From Microbacterium telephonicum (GTDB lineage Bacteria; Actinomycetota; Actinomycetes; Actinomycetales; Microbacteriaceae), in contig NZ_RCDB01000004.1 in the NCBI RefSeq assembly GCF_003651225.1, forward strand, positions 124,001-188,000: DNA of 64,000 nt. The letters are read 5' to 3'. A program made the translations under genes and the position numbers. Numbering within the stretch: the first letter of the stretch is position 1; the number at the start of each line of letters is the position of its first letter. Of the stretch, positions 7,661 to 18,882 are shown piece after piece. The notes beneath the pieces were generated by a model. The model made no database searches. It was not told the origin of the DNA and saw only the letters and a list, made by a program, of their open reading frames with translations.

Positions 7661-8536
7661 TCAGACCATCCCGGCGGACACGAGCGCGTTGCGCACCCCG
7701 TCCTCGAGCACGCCCGTGGTGACCTTGCCGGCGATCGCCTGCAGCTCGGGGTCGGCGCCGCCCATCGCGAACGCGTCGCCGACGACCTGGAACATCTCGA
7801 CGTCGTTCCAGCTGTCGCCGATGCCCACGGCATCCGCGGCGTCCTTGCCGAGCAGGTCCAGCACCTCGAGGATCGCGGAGCCCTTGTTGACGCCCCGCAC
7901 CATGATCTCGCCGTTCGAGCCGCCGGGCAGCGGGATCGACCCGGGGATGACGTGGAAGCGCTCGCCGAGCTCGGCCTGCGCGTGGTCGAGCGTGTCGGAG
8001 TGGTTGCTGATGAACGTCGACTTCACGACGGCGTCGAGGTCGGCCTCGGCCATCGGGCGGTACGCGATCATCGGCAACGGCTCGTCGTCCTCCTCGAGCC
8101 CGAGTGCGGCGAGGTCCTCGGCGTGCCGGGCGCGGCGCTGCTCGAAGAACTCGGCGACGAACCCGCCGATCCCCTCGCTCGCGTAGACGGCGTCGTTGGT
8201 CTGCAGGAAGTAGTGGATGCCGTGCGCCTCGAAGTAGGCGACCATCCGGTCGACGTCGCCCCGCGGCATGAGGTGCTCGACGACGCGCTCGTCGCCCCGG
8301 GTCGCGAAGGCGCCGCCGTTGGTGATGGCGCCGTCGAAGCCGATCTCGCGCACCGACGGGTGGATGTCGCCGTCGGCGCGACCGGTGCACAGATACACCA
8401 GGTGACCGTTCGCGCGCGCCGTGCGGATGGCGGTGATGGTCGAGGGGGCGATGATCGAGCCGTGCTCGAGGATCGTCCCGTCGACGTCGATGAAGGCGAT
8501 GCGCTGGGGGGAGTCTGTCGAGGTCACGTGTTCCAT
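7661..8536 (-). CDS. HAD-superfamily sugar phosphatase, Cof type
   Basis: This 291-residue protein has all four HAD motifs: DVDGT near 18, the threonine motif LCTGR near 49, lysine in VNKGSA near 218, and GDSWND near 243. A Cof-type (class IIB) cap lies between motifs II and III. It likely removes phosphate from sugar or nucleotide phosphates in the cytoplasm. It lies downstream of the beta-glucoside PTS genes on the same strand, after a broken paralogue, which fits a role in relieving phosphosugar accumulation. A GTG nine bases downstream (VTSTDSPQ) is an equally plausible start because the paralogue begins MTSPAPV. Confidence 0.85.
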   Translation of the reverse strand: MEHVTSTDSPQRIAFIDVDGTILEHGSIIAPSTITAIRTARANGHLVYLCTGRADGDIHPSVREIGFDGAITNGGAFATRGDERVVEHLMPRGDVDRMVAYFEAHGIHYFLQTNDAVYASEGIGGFVAEFFEQRRARHAEDLAALGLEEDDEPLPMIAYRPMAEADLDAVVKSTFISNHSDTLDHAQAELGERFHVIPGSIPLPGGSNGEIMVRGVNKGSAILEVLDLLGKDAADAVGIGDSWNDVEMFQVVGDAFAMGGADPELQAIAGKVTTGVLEDGVRNALVSAGMV

Positions 8537-8570
8537 TCTCGCGGAGCCGGATGAATGCGCGGTGAGCGGG

Positions 8571-8883
8571 TCAGATGAGCCCGTGCCGCGCGAAGGCGGT
8601 GAGCCACGTCGTCGGCCGACAGCATCCGGGCCATCACGATCTCGTCGCCGGTGCTCGCGTAGGCCCCGCCGTTGGTGACGGCGCCGTCGAAGCCGATGTC
8701 CATGATGTCGCCGCGCAGTTCGGCCATGCCGCGGCCCGTGCTCAGCAGCACGAGGTGGCCGCGGGCGCGCGCCGTGCGGATCGCGTCGATCGCCGACGGC
8801 GGGATGTGGTGGCCGTCCTGCATGAGGGTGCCGTCGACGTCGAGGAAGACGGCGCGGCGGCGGACGGGCGCGGGAGATGTCAT
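8571..8883 (-). pseudogene. Decayed HAD phosphatase, frameshifted and cut within the cap domain
   Basis: The N-terminal half reads as a Cof-type HAD (FLDVDGTLMQDGHHIPP, LLSTGRG, GFDGAVTNGGAYASTGDE) and is clearly a paralogue of the downstream HAD gene. After LSADDV the expected cap sequence continues only in another frame, as WLTAFARHGLI followed at once by a TGA. No motif III or IV follows; the intact paralogue starts 35 bases later. So there is a frameshift plus loss of the C-terminal two thirds. A short protein of 119 residues could be made in the original frame but would lack the lysine and second acidic motifs. Confidence 0.75.
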
Positions 8884-8993
8884 GGGGTGCCTCGGAGAAG
8901 GGGCTCGGGGGAAGGGCTCGGGGAAGTGGTGACGCCGCCGCGACCCGCTCTCAGGTTCGGGTCGCGACGGCGTCGGTCAGGGGTGGAGTGCGC

Positions 8994-12327
<3,334 letters not shown>

Positions 12328-12354
12328 TCAGGCTCGGGCTTCTGCGCCCGGGCA

Positions 12355-12406
12355 ACAAAAAAACCTGGACTCGGTGAAAGCGGGAGCTTTCGATGAGTCC
12401 AGGTTT
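12355..12406 (-). terminator. Intrinsic terminator in the bgl leader
   Basis: On the minus strand AAACCTGGACTC at 12406-12395 pairs perfectly with GAGTCCAGGTTT at 12372-12361, and a U-rich run follows (12363-12356). It lies between licT and bglF. Its 5' arm overlaps the 3' end of the antiterminator RAT, so the two structures exclude each other. Confidence 0.92.
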
Positions 12407-12430
12407 CGCCCGCTGATGCGGTAACGATCC
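12402..12430 (-). promoter_or_regulatory. Ribonucleic antiterminator (RAT) for LicT/BglG-type protein
   Basis: Read on the minus strand the 29-base element begins GGATCGTTACCGC and ends GGCGAAACC. This fits the bgl/lic RAT consensus, which starts GGATTGTTACTGC and ends GGCAAAACC. It overlaps the first arm of the leader terminator. LicT binding would stabilise RAT and let transcription pass into bglF-bglA. Confidence 0.9.
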
Positions 12431-12443
12431 ATGGGATCGGGAG

Positions 12444-13376
12444 TCACGGTAGCACGGGATCCTCCGGCTGTCCAGGCTCGGGCTGCCGCACCTGCGTCTT
12501 CAGTCGCTCGATGTGGACGATGAGGTACAGCACCTCCTCGTCGGTGAGCTCCGATTCGGTGGCGGCGCGCACGTACGCCTTGACCTCGGTCGCGATCTCG
12601 AACGACTCGGGATACGAGTGCTTGGCGAACTCGAAGAACGACGTGTCGTGACTGCGCAGCATCGAGCGGGAGACGAGGCGCTGCAGCAGGAACTGCACGT
12701 GCAGCACGAAGCGCGCATAGTCGAGGCTCTCGGTGTCCAGGCGCACGCCGAGCTGGTTCTCGACGGTCGTGACGACGTGCTGCACGCGACGGAACAGCAG
12801 CGCAGCGGTGCCGTTCGGCTCGTCGCGCGTCGCGTTGAGCAGGTGCATCGTGAGGAAGACGCCCTCCTCGGGCGGCAGCTCGCGACCCAGCGCCGTGCCG
12901 ATCGACGACGCCATCGCCGCGGCGGCCGCGAACTCCTGCGGGTGCAGCACGCGCAGCTCGGGCATCGGCGTGGAGGGGATCCGCAGCCCCTGATCGAGGC
13001 GCTCGAGGACGAACTGGATGTGGTCGAGCACCGCGATCGTGAAGCCGCGTCCGAGCGCGCGGCCGAGGGTGCGCTCCGCACCGTCGACGGCGCGGCTGAC
13101 CGCCTCGAGCACGGGGTAGGGCACCTCGGCGAGCAGCCGCAGCTCGTTCTCGCCGCTGTCACCCCCGTCGAGGATGAAGGTCTTCTCGACCTTCGCCGGG
13201 TCGATCGTGTCGGTGGGCTTGAGCTGGAAGCCGATGCCGCGCCCCATGAGCACACGTTCTCGACCCGACTCGTCGAACTGGATGACGACGTTGTTGTTGA
13301 GCACCTTGTGCAGCGGCGGCCGGGAGGCGTCGGCGGACGCACCTGGCGCTCGCGCCGCATCGCCGAGGGTGCTCAT
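12444..13376 (-). CDS. licT: Transcriptional antiterminator, LicT/BglG family
   Basis: This 310-residue protein has an RNA-binding CAT domain beginning HKVLNNNVVIQFDE at about 23-75 and two PTS regulation domains. PRD1 includes VLDHIQFVLERL and TMHLLNA. PRD2 includes FVLHVQFLLQRL and LIVHIERL, with the histidines that PTS proteins phosphorylate. Family members normally start within two or three residues of KVLNNN; this one has about 22 extra residues (MSTLGDAARAPGASADAS), and no start codon is apparent nearer the motif. It acts on the RAT just downstream to allow bglFA expression when beta-glucosides are present. Confidence 0.93.
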   Translation of the reverse strand: MSTLGDAARAPGASADASRPPLHKVLNNNVVIQFDESGRERVLMGRGIGFQLKPTDTIDPAKVEKTFILDGGDSGENELRLLAEVPYPVLEAVSRAVDGAERTLGRALGRGFTIAVLDHIQFVLERLDQGLRIPSTPMPELRVLHPQEFAAAAAMASSIGTALGRELPPEEGVFLTMHLLNATRDEPNGTAALLFRRVQHVVTTVENQLGVRLDTESLDYARFVLHVQFLLQRLVSRSMLRSHDTSFFEFAKHSYPESFEIATEVKAYVRAATESELTDEEVLYLIVHIERLKTQVRQPEPGQPEDPVLP

Positions 13377-13396
13377 GCCGAGAATTCTAGGAGTGG

Positions 13397-13425
13397 TTGA
13401 CGCCGCGATCGCCTTCGGTCATAAT
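13397..13425 (+). promoter_or_regulatory. Sigma-70-type promoter of the LacI/ABC fructan operon
   Basis: TTGACG at 13397-13402 and CATAAT at 13420-13425 are separated by exactly 17 bases. The predicted start near 13432 falls at the left edge of the palindromic operator, the position expected for repression by the LacI protein encoded next. Confidence 0.75.
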
Positions 13426-13434
13426 CACTGAACA

Positions 13435-13450
13435 GATAAATCGATTTATC
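13435..13450. promoter_or_regulatory. Palindromic operator, probable LacI-family site
   Basis: GATAAATCGATTTATC is a perfect 16-bp palindrome with a central CG, as is usual for LacI-family operators. It lies just after the -10 element and 17 bases before the lacI-type gene start. Autoregulation of the downstream operon is inferred. Confidence 0.82.
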
Positions 13451-13466
13451 ACGAGGAAGTGATGAG

Positions 13467-14564
13467 ATGGCGCGAGCAAGGATCACCGACGTGGCCGCCG
13501 CCGCAGGCGTGTCGGCGACGACAGTGTCTCTCGTGCTCAACGACGTCGAGTCCCGCATATCTCGAGAGACGCGTGATCGGGTACGGTCAGCGGCCGAGGC
13601 CGTGGGTTACGCGCCGAGTTCGCTCGCGCGCGGCCTGCGCCAGAGGCGCTCTCAGACCGTCGGCCTGATATCCGATCAGATCGCAACGACTCCGTTCGCC
13701 GGGCGGATGCTGGCGGGGGCTCAGGACGTCGCCCGCGCCCATGAAAAGCTCGTCTTTCTCGTCGACACCGGCGGTGATCGCGCCGTCGAGCAGTCGGCGA
13801 TCCGCGCACTCGCCGCTCAGCAGGTCGACGCGACCATCTACGCGGCGATGTGGCATCAGATCGTCCCGGTGCCCGATGGGCTGCCGGCGGATGCGGTGTT
13901 CCTCGACTGTCGGCCCGACGCCGGCGGGTTTCGGAGCGTCGTGCCTGACGATCGCGCCGGCGGCGCGGCCGCGACACGCGAGCTCGTCGCCGCAGGTCAT
14001 CGCCGCATCGCTTTCATCGACACGGACGAGGGCCCCACTCGACCGATCGCCGCAGACCTCCGCCTCGAGGGCTATCGTGAGGTGCTGCGTGAGGCGGGCC
14101 TTCGCGTCGATCCCGCCTTGCACGTGCACGGTGAGACCTCGATCCGAGGCGGAAGAGAGGCGGCCGAGCATCTCCTGCAGCTCCCGGATGCCGTCCGGCC
14201 GACGGCTCTGTTCTGCTTCAACGACCGGATGGCGGTCGGAGCGTACGCAGCCGCGCACGCCCGCGGACTGCGCATCCCTCACGACCTCTCGATCATCGGC
14301 TACGACGACCAGCAGTTCATCGCGGCCGAACAAGAACCTCCCCTGACCACCATCGCTCTCCCGCACTACGAAATGGGGAAATGGGCGATGGAGGTCGCGC
14401 TCGGCATCCGCGCGGCGGAGGAGCAGGATGCCACGCACCAAATGACGTGTCCCGTCATCAGACGAGACTCCGTGGGCCCGCCGCCGGCGCATGTCGCCAA
14501 ACCGAACCGGCGACGGACCTCACATCACACCGAGCGGTCGCTGTCGGCGACCCCCGAACGGTGA
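13467..14564 (+). CDS. LacI-family repressor of the fructan ABC operon
   Basis: This 365-residue regulator has the LacI helix-turn-helix ITDVAAAAGVSATTVSLVLN at about 6-25, the hinge region GYAPSSLARGLRQR, and a periplasmic-binding-protein-like effector domain (RIAFIDTDEG, LFCFNDRMAVGAY, LSIIGYDDQQF). After the normal end (VIRRDSV near 336) it has an unusual basic/polar tail of about 29 residues. It is the first gene of a run that encodes a sugar ABC importer, fructokinase and two GH32 enzymes, so the inducer is probably fructose, sucrose or a fructan fragment. Confidence 0.88.
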   Translation: MARARITDVAAAAGVSATTVSLVLNDVESRISRETRDRVRSAAEAVGYAPSSLARGLRQRRSQTVGLISDQIATTPFAGRMLAGAQDVARAHEKLVFLVDTGGDRAVEQSAIRALAAQQVDATIYAAMWHQIVPVPDGLPADAVFLDCRPDAGGFRSVVPDDRAGGAAATRELVAAGHRRIAFIDTDEGPTRPIAADLRLEGYREVLREAGLRVDPALHVHGETSIRGGREAAEHLLQLPDAVRPTALFCFNDRMAVGAYAAAHARGLRIPHDLSIIGYDDQQFIAAEQEPPLTTIALPHYEMGKWAMEVALGIRAAEEQDATHQMTCPVIRRDSVGPPPAHVAKPNRRRTSHHTERSLSATPER

Positions 14565-14597
14565 CCGCGTGTTCGGCCACCAGAACAGGAAAGCACA

Positions 14598-15893
14598 ATG
14601 AAGCGCACATCCGCATCGACTCTCGCCGCGGCGGGGCTCGTTGGTGTGCTCGCACTCACCGGCTGCGGGCAGGCCGGTCAGGGCGACAGCACCACTGAGG
14701 ACGGTCGTACGAAGCTGACCATGTGGACGCACTCGGCGGGAAACCCCGCCGAACTCGCCGTGTACGAGCAGATCATCTCCGACTTCAACGCCTCGCAGGA
14801 TGACTACGAGGTCGTCGAGGAGTCGTTCCCGCAGGGCGCGTACAACGACGCCGTCGTCGCAGCGGCGGCATCCGGAGATCTGCCCTGCCTGCTCGACCTC
14901 GACGGGCCGATCATGCCGAACTGGGCCTGGGCCGGTTACATCCAGCCGCTGGGCCTCCCGGCCGAGATCACCGATTCGCTGCTGCCGACCGCTGTCGGCA
15001 CGTGGGACGACGAGATCTATTCGGCGGGGTACTGGGACGCCGCGCTCTCGATCTTCGCCCGCAAGTCCGTGCTCGAGGCGAACGGCATCCGCATCGCGAC
15101 GGTCGACGAGCCGTGGGACGAGGAGGAGTTCGCGAGCGCGCTCGCGACGCTCAAGGCCGCCGGCTACGAGACCCCCATCGATATCGGCGCTGAGGACACC
15201 GGCGAATGGTGGCCCTACGCCTACTCTCCGTTCCTGCAGAGCTTCGGCGGCGACCTGATCGACCGTGACACGATGCTCAGCGCCGAAGGAGCGCTCAACG
15301 GTGACGACGCGATCGCCTGGGGTACGTGGTTCCAGAACCTCTTCGCCGACGGCTACGCGAACGCCAACGGCACCGTCGGCAACCAGGAGTTCGTCGACGA
15401 CGAGGTGGCCCTGAGCTACACCGGAGTCTGGAACGCCCTCGCCTCGGTCGACGCGATCGGCGACGACCTGGTCATCCTGCCCCCGCCGGACCTCGGCAAC
15501 GGCCCGAAGATCGGCGGCGGCTCGTGGCAGTGGGCCATCTCGTCGTCGTGCAACGACGCCGACGGAGCGCGCGCATACCTGGAGTTCAGCTTCCAGGACG
15601 AGTACATCACCCAGTTCGCGGACGAGCAGATCGTCATCCCCGCGACCGAAACCGCTGCGCAGGCGTCGAAGTACTTCGGCGACGACGGCGTCCTCCGTCC
15701 CTTCGTCGAGCTGTCGCAGAACTTCGCGGTCCTGCGCCCGGAGACGCCGGCCTACGCGGTGATCTCCTCGACGTTCGAGACAGCCGCGAAGGACATCATG
15801 AACGGCGCGGACGTGAACACCGCGCTCGATCAGGCGGTGTCCGAGATCGACGCCAACATCTCGTCGAACGACGGCTACGGCTTCACCGAATGA
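14598..15893 (+). CDS. Sugar ABC transporter substrate-binding lipoprotein
   Basis: This 431-residue lipoprotein has a signal peptide with lipobox LALTGCGQ, so the mature protein would begin at the cysteine near residue 23. The rest has the family-1 extracellular binding protein pattern (KLTMWTHSAGNPAELAVYEQ, VALSYTGVW, GGGSWQWAISSSC). It is anchored on the outer face of the membrane and delivers a sugar to the two permeases that follow. Context (GH32 enzymes and fructokinase) points to fructose, sucrose or fructo-oligosaccharides. No ATPase gene is in the operon; a shared MsiK-like ATPase elsewhere is expected. Confidence 0.88.
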   Translation: MKRTSASTLAAAGLVGVLALTGCGQAGQGDSTTEDGRTKLTMWTHSAGNPAELAVYEQIISDFNASQDDYEVVEESFPQGAYNDAVVAAAASGDLPCLLDLDGPIMPNWAWAGYIQPLGLPAEITDSLLPTAVGTWDDEIYSAGYWDAALSIFARKSVLEANGIRIATVDEPWDEEEFASALATLKAAGYETPIDIGAEDTGEWWPYAYSPFLQSFGGDLIDRDTMLSAEGALNGDDAIAWGTWFQNLFADGYANANGTVGNQEFVDDEVALSYTGVWNALASVDAIGDDLVILPPPDLGNGPKIGGGSWQWAISSSCNDADGARAYLEFSFQDEYITQFADEQIVIPATETAAQASKYFGDDGVLRPFVELSQNFAVLRPETPAYAVISSTFETAAKDIMNGADVNTALDQAVSEIDANISSNDGYGFTE

Positions 15894-15898
15894 CGCGT

Positions 15899-15932
15899 GA
15901 GGTGGGCGGAGGTTTCCTCCTCCGCCCACCTC
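15899..15932 (+). promoter_or_regulatory. Strong stem-loop between binding-protein and permease genes
   Basis: A perfect 14-bp stem GAGGTGGGCGGAGG / CCTCCGCCCACCTC with a six-base loop lies three bases after the binding-protein stop and 25 bases before the permease start. No T-run follows, so it is more likely an mRNA-stabilising or attenuating element that raises the binding protein above the permeases than a full terminator. Confidence 0.75.
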
Positions 15933-15956
15933 GCCAACGACTCAAGAAGAGTTCTC

Positions 15957-16898
15957 ATGACGCTGTCCACTGCAACCGCCGCGGCCGAGAAGCCCCGGCA
16001 GTCCCTCCGCCGCTTCCGCTCGACGCGTGGGCGCGAGACATGGGCGGGCTTCGCGATGATCGCGCCGGCCGGGATCCTCCTCGTGCTGTTCCTCGTGATC
16101 CCGGTGCTCCTCGCTTTCGGTCTCTCGTTCACCAACGCACGCCTCATCTCGCCCAACCCGCCGCGATTCGTCGGGCTCGACAACTTCGCACGCGCATTCG
16201 GTGCCGATCCGATGTTCCTGCAGTCCGCGTGGAACACCTTCCTGTTCGCGCTCGCGGTCGTTCCCGTCCAAGCGGGGCTCGGCCTGCTGCTCGCCGTGCT
16301 CGTGAACCGGCGGATGCGGGGAGTCACGGCGTTCCGCGTGATCTTCTTCATCCCCGTCGTCACTTCGATCGTCGTCGTGTCGATCCTGTGGAAGTTCATG
16401 TACCAGAAGGACGGGCTCGTCAACTCGTTCATCGACACCTTGACCTTCGGCGCATGGCAGAGCGTCGACTGGCTCAACAACCCCTCGACCGCCCTGCCGG
16501 CCATCATCGTGCTGTCGATCTGGCAGGCCGTCGGGTTCCACATGATCATCTGGCTCTCCGGCCTGCAGACCATCCCCGAAGAGCTCTACGAAGCGGCGAA
16601 GATGGACGGCGCGAGCCCCTGGCGTCAGTTCACGAGCGTCACCTGGCCGGGGTTGCGCCCGACGATGATCTTCGTTCTCATCACCATCACGATCGCCGCC
16701 CTCGGTCTGTTCGTCCAGGTCGACGTCATGACACAGGGCGGTCCGACCGGGTCGACCTCGACGATCGTCTATCACGCCGTGCGCAAGGGATACGAGCAGC
16801 AGGAGATCGGCTACGCCGCTGCGATCTCGCTGATCTTCTTCGTCGCGGTGCTCGTCATCGCGCTCATCCAGCGCCGCCTCACGCGAGACAAGGACTGA
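15957..16898 (+). CDS. Sugar ABC transporter permease, MalF/UgpA type
   Basis: This 313-residue inner membrane protein has six predicted membrane segments. The ATPase-coupling EAA loop reads EELYEAAKMDGASPWRQF at about 217-234. The start ATGACGCTG was chosen because a longer upstream frame runs through the stem-loop, and AAGAAG lies ahead of it. It pairs with the next gene to form the channel for the sugar bound by the preceding lipoprotein. Confidence 0.9.
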   Translation: MTLSTATAAAEKPRQSLRRFRSTRGRETWAGFAMIAPAGILLVLFLVIPVLLAFGLSFTNARLISPNPPRFVGLDNFARAFGADPMFLQSAWNTFLFALAVVPVQAGLGLLLAVLVNRRMRGVTAFRVIFFIPVVTSIVVVSILWKFMYQKDGLVNSFIDTLTFGAWQSVDWLNNPSTALPAIIVLSIWQAVGFHMIIWLSGLQTIPEELYEAAKMDGASPWRQFTSVTWPGLRPTMIFVLITITIAALGLFVQVDVMTQGGPTGSTSTIVYHAVRKGYEQQEIGYAAAISLIFFVAVLVIALIQRRLTRDKD

Positions 16899-16900
16899 CC

Positions 16901-17860
16901 ATGACCGCCACAGGAACCCTCACCGCACCGAGTGAGGTGCGGCGTGTACCGCTGCGCGCACGTCGTCGTCGCCCCGCCGGCCAGGCGCGCCGCGGCCGCA
17001 TAGGGACGATCGTCTACTACGCCGTGATGGCCGTTTTCGGCGTCGCCTTCCTCTTTCCGCTCGTGTTCATGTTCGTTTCGAGCCTCAAGCCCGATGCCCA
17101 GATCCTTCAGGACGTGGACTCGCCCGCGGCCTTCCTGCCGGTCGGCGATATCAGTCTGGACAACTACTTCGGGGTCTTCGACCGGGTGCCCGTCGCCCAG
17201 TTCCTGCTCAACTCGGTGTTCGTCACGGTCCTCACGGTCGGCCTGGGCCTGATCGTCAATTCGATGGCCGGCTTCTCCCTCTCCCGCCTGCGCTGGAAGG
17301 GACGCGTGGTGGTCATGGCGCTCATCATCGCGACGCTGATCGTGCCTTTCGAGACGATCGCGGTTCCGATGGTCTACTGGGTCTCGCAGCTTCCGACGCT
17401 CGTGATCGAGGGCGGTGTCCTCAAGTACGACTTCGGTTGGCTCAACACGTATCAGGTGCAGATCGTGCCGTTCATCGCGAACGCGTTCTCGATCTTCCTG
17501 TTCGCGCAGTACTTCTCGACCATCCCGTCCTCCTTGGACGAGGCGGCGCGCATCGACGGGGCGAGTTGGTTCACGATCTACCGGCGCGTCATCGTGCCGC
17601 TGTCGGGCCCCGCGTTCGCCACGGTCGCGATCCTCACGTTCCTTCCCGCGTGGAACCAGTATCTCTGGCCGCTGATGGTGGTCCAGAAGGAAGGCCTGCG
17701 GCCCGTCATGGTCGGCATGCAGTACTTCTTCCAGCTCAACACCGCGTGGGGAGAAGTGATGGCGTACACCTCGCTCATCACGCTCCCCGTGCTGATCGTC
17801 TTCCTCGTCTTCCAGAGGGCGTTCGTGAGCAGCATCGCAGCGAGCGGGGTCAAGGGGTGA
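16901..17860 (+). CDS. Sugar ABC transporter permease, MalG/UgpE type
   Basis: This 319-residue permease has a basic N-terminus (RRVPLRARRRRPAGQARRG) and then six membrane segments. The EAA loop is SSLDEAARIDGASWFTIYRR at about 207-226. It begins two bases after the first permease, and its stop overlaps the fructokinase GTG start (GTGA). It forms a heterodimer with the previous permease. Confidence 0.9.
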   Translation: MTATGTLTAPSEVRRVPLRARRRRPAGQARRGRIGTIVYYAVMAVFGVAFLFPLVFMFVSSLKPDAQILQDVDSPAAFLPVGDISLDNYFGVFDRVPVAQFLLNSVFVTVLTVGLGLIVNSMAGFSLSRLRWKGRVVVMALIIATLIVPFETIAVPMVYWVSQLPTLVIEGGVLKYDFGWLNTYQVQIVPFIANAFSIFLFAQYFSTIPSSLDEAARIDGASWFTIYRRVIVPLSGPAFATVAILTFLPAWNQYLWPLMVVQKEGLRPVMVGMQYFFQLNTAWGEVMAYTSLITLPVLIVFLVFQRAFVSSIAASGVKG

Positions 17861-18879
17861 GTGCGGCGGATCGGATCGTCGTGCTCGGAGAGTCGCTCGT
17901 CGACCTCGTGCACGGTGCCGCCGACCTGCCCGGTGAGGCGCGGGAGACCCCCGGCGGAAGCCCCGCCAACGTCGCGATCGCACTCGGCAGGCTCGGCAGG
18001 CGTCTCGTGCTCGTGACGCGCATCGGCGACGACGCGCGCGGCCAGCGCGTGCGCGCATGGCTGACAGCCTCCGACGTCGACCTAGACGCCGTGACCGTAC
18101 GGGGCGCGACGGCCGCCGCGCACGCCGACATCGATGAGGAGGGGGCGGCGACCTACCGGTTCGACATCGACGGCGACATCGGAGACATCACGGTTGCCGT
18201 CTTCGACCGTGCCACCGTGCTGCACCTCGGCTCGATCGGTGCGCTGCTCGAGCCGGGTGCGGGCGCGGCGCGCACCGCGCTCGATGCCGTGCACGGTCAC
18301 GCTCTGGTCACCTACGACCCCAACATCCGCCCTCTGATCACGCCCGATCGGGCCGCTACCCGAACGCGCGTGGAAGAGCTGGCCGCGCGCGCCGACCTCG
18401 TCAAGGCGAGCGACGAAGACCTCGCGTGGCTGTACCCGGAGCGCGACGCGAAGAGCGTCGCCCGCGAGCTCGCCGCGCGAGGACCCGCGCTCGTGGTCGT
18501 CACCCGTGGGGCCGCCGGCGCGCTCGCCGTTTCCGACGACGGCGAGATCGAGATCGAGATCGCGTCGCCCCCGGCCCGCGTCGTGGACACCGTCGGGGCG
18601 GGCGACACGTTCATGGCCGCACTCATCGACGGCCTCGTGTCGGCGGGGGTCGCCGGTGCCGGGGCGCGCGAGCGGCTCGGACTGCTCACGGAGGCGGAAG
18701 TGACCCGCATCCTGGTGCGCGCGGCCGAGGCGGCCGCGATCACTGTCGGCCGTCCCGGTGCCGATCCGCCGCGCAGCGCCGAGCTCGCCCACCTCCCGGC
18801 CGCACCACGTCCCTTCGCTCCGGCCATCTTCACTCCGGCCACCCCCACCCCCGGCGCGGCTGCGCCGATGAAAGGCTGA
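17857..18879 (+). CDS. scrK: PfkB-family sugar kinase, probable fructokinase
   Basis: This 340-residue protein has both PfkB signatures: GGSPANVAIALGRLG near 32-46 and the C-terminal DTVGAGDTFMAAL near 246-258 with the catalytic Asp. It probably makes fructose-6-phosphate from fructose released from sucrose or fructans. It starts with GTG overlapping the permease stop, which shows translational coupling. The last about 30 residues are a Pro/Ala-rich tail (PFAPAIFTPATPTPGAA) that is not part of the fold. Ribokinase-type specificity cannot be excluded, but the GH32 neighbours favour fructose. Confidence 0.85.
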   Translation: MSAADRIVVLGESLVDLVHGAADLPGEARETPGGSPANVAIALGRLGRRLVLVTRIGDDARGQRVRAWLTASDVDLDAVTVRGATAAAHADIDEEGAATYRFDIDGDIGDITVAVFDRATVLHLGSIGALLEPGAGAARTALDAVHGHALVTYDPNIRPLITPDRAATRTRVEELAARADLVKASDEDLAWLYPERDAKSVARELAARGPALVVVTRGAAGALAVSDDGEIEIEIASPPARVVDTVGAGDTFMAALIDGLVSAGVAGAGARERLGLLTEAEVTRILVRAAEAAAITVGRPGADPPRSAELAHLPAAPRPFAPAIFTPATPTPGAAAPMKG

Positions 18880-18882
18880 TCG

